Position numbers and translations under genes: made by a program
Notes under the pieces: generated by a model
The model's database searches: none
Told to the model about the DNA's origin: nothing
Seen by the model: only the letters and a program-made list of their open reading frames with translations
From: Gemmatimonadaceae bacterium
Lineage (GTDB): Bacteria; Gemmatimonadota; Gemmatimonadetes; Gemmatimonadales; Gemmatimonadaceae
Assembly: GCA_017881545.1 (NCBI GenBank)
Contig: JADGQU010000097.1
Span: 1-7,841, forward strand
Direction: 5' to 3'
Length of the DNA stretch: 7,841 nt
Shown: one piece after another, positions 6,129-7,841 of the stretch
Position numbering within the stretch: position 1 is the first letter of the stretch
Layout of the letters: each line of letters starts with the position of its first letter

Positions 6129-6814
6129 TGAAGCACGTATTGAGCGCTTTGGCGCTTGTGTCTATTGCGACGACCGCGAGTGCGCAGGTCGGACATCTTC
6201 CTGAAAGCAGTCCCTACCGCGATTTCGAGGCGAGCCAGGAATTCACCTTCTTCGGCGGCCACTACAAAGCTGGCAAGGATCCGCTCGGCGTGGCGCCGGG
6301 CGACGGTTCGATGTTCGGAGTCCGCTATCAGATTCACGTCGGCGGGCCAGCTTTTCTGGTGGCAAAATGGTCGCACGTCAACACCGAGCGTTTTGCGATC
6401 GATCCCACCAAGATCGGAACGGCGCGCCAGCTCGGAAAGCGGAACGTCGCGGTCAATCTCTTCGACATTGATCTCGCTCTGAATCTCACTGGGGAGAAGA
6501 GCTTCCACCACCTTGTGCCGGTCGTGAATCTCGGTGCCGGCATCGCGACCTGTGGCTGCACGGTGGATCCCGACCCGTATTCGTTCGGCACCCCGTTTGC
6601 ATTTTCGTTTGGCGGCGGCCTCAGGTACGCGCCGGGCGGCAGATTCCAGGTGACGCTTGATTGGAACGACTACCTTTACCAGTTGAAGTATCCGGCCGAC
6701 TACTTTTTGATTCCCGTGGGCGGGACTGCTGTTGCCGGCGGCGACCAGGCCCGCTCATTCTGGAAGAACAATCGGGCTCTGACCCTCGGCGCCTCGCTGC
6801 TGTTCTTCCGGTAA
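6128..6814 (+). CDS. Exported protein, probable outer-membrane beta-barrel
   Basis: I do not recognise a named family. The protein has 228 residues. A Sec signal peptide of about 19 residues (MKHVLSALALV...ASA) should be cut before Gln20. The mature part has alternating strand-like segments with many Gly and aromatic residues, for example EFTFFGGHY, GVRYQIHVGG, VNLFDIDLALNL, FAFSFGGGLRYA, RFQVTLDWNDYLYQL, and a final LTLGASLLFFR. This pattern fits an outer-membrane barrel of about eight strands. Two close Cys (142 and 144, in CGC) might form a disulphide or bind metal. The GTG at 6128 shares its G with the gpmI stop (TAGTG) and has GGAG seven bases upstream, which supports this start and translational coupling to gpmI. 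The frame stays open further back into gpmI (from 5852), but only the GTG at 6128 gives a signal peptide. The link to a glycolytic enzyme looks positional rather than functional. Confidence 0.85.
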   Translation: MKHVLSALALVSIATTASAQVGHLPESSPYRDFEASQEFTFFGGHYKAGKDPLGVAPGDGSMFGVRYQIHVGGPAFLVAKWSHVNTERFAIDPTKIGTARQLGKRNVAVNLFDIDLALNLTGEKSFHHLVPVVNLGAGIATCGCTVDPDPYSFGTPFAFSFGGGLRYAPGGRFQVTLDWNDYLYQLKYPADYFLIPVGGTAVAGGDQARSFWKNNRALTLGASLLFFR

Positions 6815-6820
6815 CCTGAA

Positions 6821-6835
6821 CCGCCCCCTGGGCGG
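6821..6835 (+). promoter_or_regulatory. Short GC hairpin between the barrel gene and the BON gene
   Basis: CCGCCC (6821-6826) and GGGCGG (6830-6835) form a perfect six-pair stem with a three-base loop. It starts six bases after the stop of the barrel gene and ends four bases before the GGAGG ribosome site of the next gene. No T-run follows, so it is not a standard intrinsic terminator. It could modulate ribosome access or mRNA stability, or be chance in GC-rich DNA. Confidence 0.35.
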
Positions 6836-6848
6836 ACCCGGAGGCAGT

Positions 6849-7349
6849 GTGGAAAAGGACTTCGAGGATATCAGAGACACCGACAATCTGAGCGACAATG
6901 AGCTGCGCGCGCTCATTCGCGATACCTTCGAGCAACAACTCCTTTTCGATCCGGATGATGTCGAAGTTTCGGTGCACAATCGTGTCGTCAGCCTCTCAGG
7001 GCGCGTCGGGACCGAGGAGGAGCTTCGCATCGCGGAGCGCGTGGTCACCGATCTGGTTGGCCTCGAAAAGGTCCGAAACAACTTGTTCGTCGATCCTATT
7101 CGCCGCGCCGAGAGTCCGGAGGCGATTGACGAGCACCTGGTAGACGAAGAGCTGCACGAGAACCTCCTGCTCGGAGGTCGAGCGCGCTCCGAAGACCCGG
7201 AAGCCGAGCATCTGCACGAGGACATCCGCTCGGAGCTGTTCGGAACGACCGACGTCCAGGAAGCGATCGGGGGAGGGATTCCGTGGAATCCTCCCGACGG
7301 TCCGACTCCCGAAGGATTCAGCGGGTCGGAGGACGCAGATTCAACGTGA
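6849..7349 (+). CDS. BON-domain protein with acidic C-terminal tail
   Basis: The protein has 166 residues. Residues about 15-84 are one BON domain: a helix (DNELRALIRDTFEQQL), then VEVSVHNRVVSLSGRV, a helix starting TEEELRIAERVV, and a closing GLEKVRNNLFVDPI. This fits the family pattern of a beta-alpha-beta fold around a V.L.G.V core. BON domains are thought to bind membranes or other proteins, often in envelope stress proteins. There is no signal peptide or lipobox, so this copy is predicted to be cytoplasmic, unlike OsmY-type BON proteins. Residues 85-140 are acidic and His-containing, probably disordered or helical. Residues about 141-160 hold a Gly/Pro-rich GIPWNPPDGPTPEGF segment that may be a short binding motif. 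The GTG start at 6849 follows GGAGG with only four bases between; the other nearby GTG (6847) is in the wrong frame. The preceding gene ends 34 bases upstream. Confidence 0.85.
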   Translation: MEKDFEDIRDTDNLSDNELRALIRDTFEQQLLFDPDDVEVSVHNRVVSLSGRVGTEEELRIAERVVTDLVGLEKVRNNLFVDPIRRAESPEAIDEHLVDEELHENLLLGGRARSEDPEAEHLHEDIRSELFGTTDVQEAIGGGIPWNPPDGPTPEGFSGSEDADST

Positions 7350-7398
7350 TGGACGAGGATCACTAGGCGCCAGCGCTCGGCATTGCGCAAATTAAGGA

Positions 7399-7821
7399 AT
7401 GTCGAGCGCCTCTCTCACACGACGAATCTCTTTCTCAGCCGCGCATCGCTATAGTCGCCCGGAGTGGAGCGCCGAGAAGAACGCCAGCACGTTTGGCGCC
7501 TGCGCCTGGCCGAATTTTCACGGGCATACCTACCTGTGCGATGTCACCGTCGGCGGCCCCATCGACGACAAGACGGGATTCGTCGTCGATCTGGGCGTCC
7601 TCGACCGGATCCTCAAGGAGCAGGTGAAGGACCGGTTCGACCATCGCAACATCAATCTCGATGTGGCGGAATTCGCGGACGGCAAGCTAGTCCCGACTGG
7701 GGAGAATCTTGCGCGCTATATCTTCGAGCGCGTCGAGAAGGACCTACCGAAGCCGGCCAAAGTGATGCGCGTCACTGTCGGAGAAGACGACAGCCTCAGC
7801 GCCACCTACAGCAGGGAGTAA
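7399..7821 (+). CDS. queD: 6-carboxytetrahydropterin / 6-pyruvoyltetrahydropterin synthase family enzyme
   Basis: This family converts dihydroneopterin triphosphate to 6-carboxytetrahydropterin (QueD, queuosine and related deazapurines) or 6-pyruvoyltetrahydropterin (PTPS, biopterin). The protein has 140 residues, a typical length. Zinc ligands are His16 in FSAAHR and His41/His43 in FHGHTY. The catalytic set is Cys35, Asp81 and His82 (FDHRNIN). PTGENLA (99-105) and Glu129 match the pterin-binding positions. The Cys-to-HGH spacing is CxxxxxHGH (FGACAWPN before FHGH), which is the spacing of animal-type PTPS and differs from the CxxxHGH of E. coli QueD. The substrate outcome is therefore uncertain, and the symbol marks the family rather than proven function. 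ATG 7399 is forced by a TAA at 7393-7395; the AAGGA at 7394-7398 touches the ATG, so it is too close to act as a normal ribosome site. No other queuosine or biopterin gene is visible in the window. Confidence 0.92.
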   Translation: MSSASLTRRISFSAAHRYSRPEWSAEKNASTFGACAWPNFHGHTYLCDVTVGGPIDDKTGFVVDLGVLDRILKEQVKDRFDHRNINLDVAEFADGKLVPTGENLARYIFERVEKDLPKPAKVMRVTVGEDDSLSATYSRE

Positions 7822-7830
7822 CGCACAATC

Positions 7831-7841
7831 GTGTCTGATTT
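7831..7841 (+). CDS. Possible start of the next gene (three codons visible)
   Basis: GTG at 7831 begins an open frame reading Met-Ser-Asp before the window ends. GGGAG at 7814-7818 lies 12 bases upstream, a little far for a ribosome site. This would be nine bases after the stop of the pterin enzyme, so an operon partner is possible. Eleven bases cannot confirm a gene. Confidence 0.2.

Noticed and set aside
7349..7366. Five-codon ORF overlapping the BON stop (TGATG)
   Set aside because: Too short to call as a gene; ATGA/TGATG overlaps of this size arise by chance.

Overview
The window is a stretch of GC-rich bacterial chromosome with an ordinary Gram-negative-type gene set: a lipoprotein, an outer-membrane-type exported protein, peptidoglycan enzymes, glycolysis and pterin metabolism. 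Composition, protein style and gene content suggest an environmental bacterium, perhaps Gemmatimonadota. That is an impression from the sequence; no rRNA or marker gene here proves it. There are no tRNA or rRNA genes, CRISPR arrays, transposases or phage genes.

Layout. Two divergent gene clusters start from a 47-base, AT-rich intergenic gap at 4531-4577. Leftward (minus strand), in transcription order, are: a membrane protein that looks like a catalytically dead relative of L,D-transpeptidases (4530-3859); an intact membrane-anchored L,D-transpeptidase (3818-2964); a membrane-anchored M15-type zinc peptidase (2951-1872); a long, purine-rich imperfect hairpin (1863-1795); a small protein with a helical N-terminal domain (1762-1385); a DUF1232/YkvA-type membrane protein (1388-858); a small lipoprotein with a carboxypeptidase-regulatory-like fold (874-428); and, after a 176-base gap, the start of an unrecognised gene that runs off the left edge (251-1). 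Rightward (plus strand) are gpmI, the cofactor-independent phosphoglycerate mutase (4578-6128); an exported probable beta-barrel protein coupled to it by a one-base overlap (6128-6814); a BON-domain protein (6849-7349); and a QueD/PTPS-family pterin enzyme (7399-7821). The first bases of another gene may follow.

How the parts fit. The leftward cluster reads as a cell-envelope module. Its first three products are all predicted to be inner-membrane anchored with periplasmic domains, and two belong to families that cut or crosslink peptidoglycan. Spacing is tight (40 and 12 bases), and the next three genes also overlap each other by 4 and 17 bases. The hairpin lies exactly between the enzyme half and the small-protein half, so it may set different expression of the two. 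The rightward cluster mixes glycolysis, an exported protein, a BON protein and a pterin enzyme. It may be a simple run of co-directional genes rather than one pathway.

The most notable observation is the gene at 3859-4530. Its C-terminus aligns without gaps to the last 28 residues of the neighbouring L,D-transpeptidase, but the catalytic Cys is Ser, the adjacent His is Pro, and the upstream HGT motif is missing. This suggests a pseudoenzyme partner encoded in the same operon as the active enzyme.
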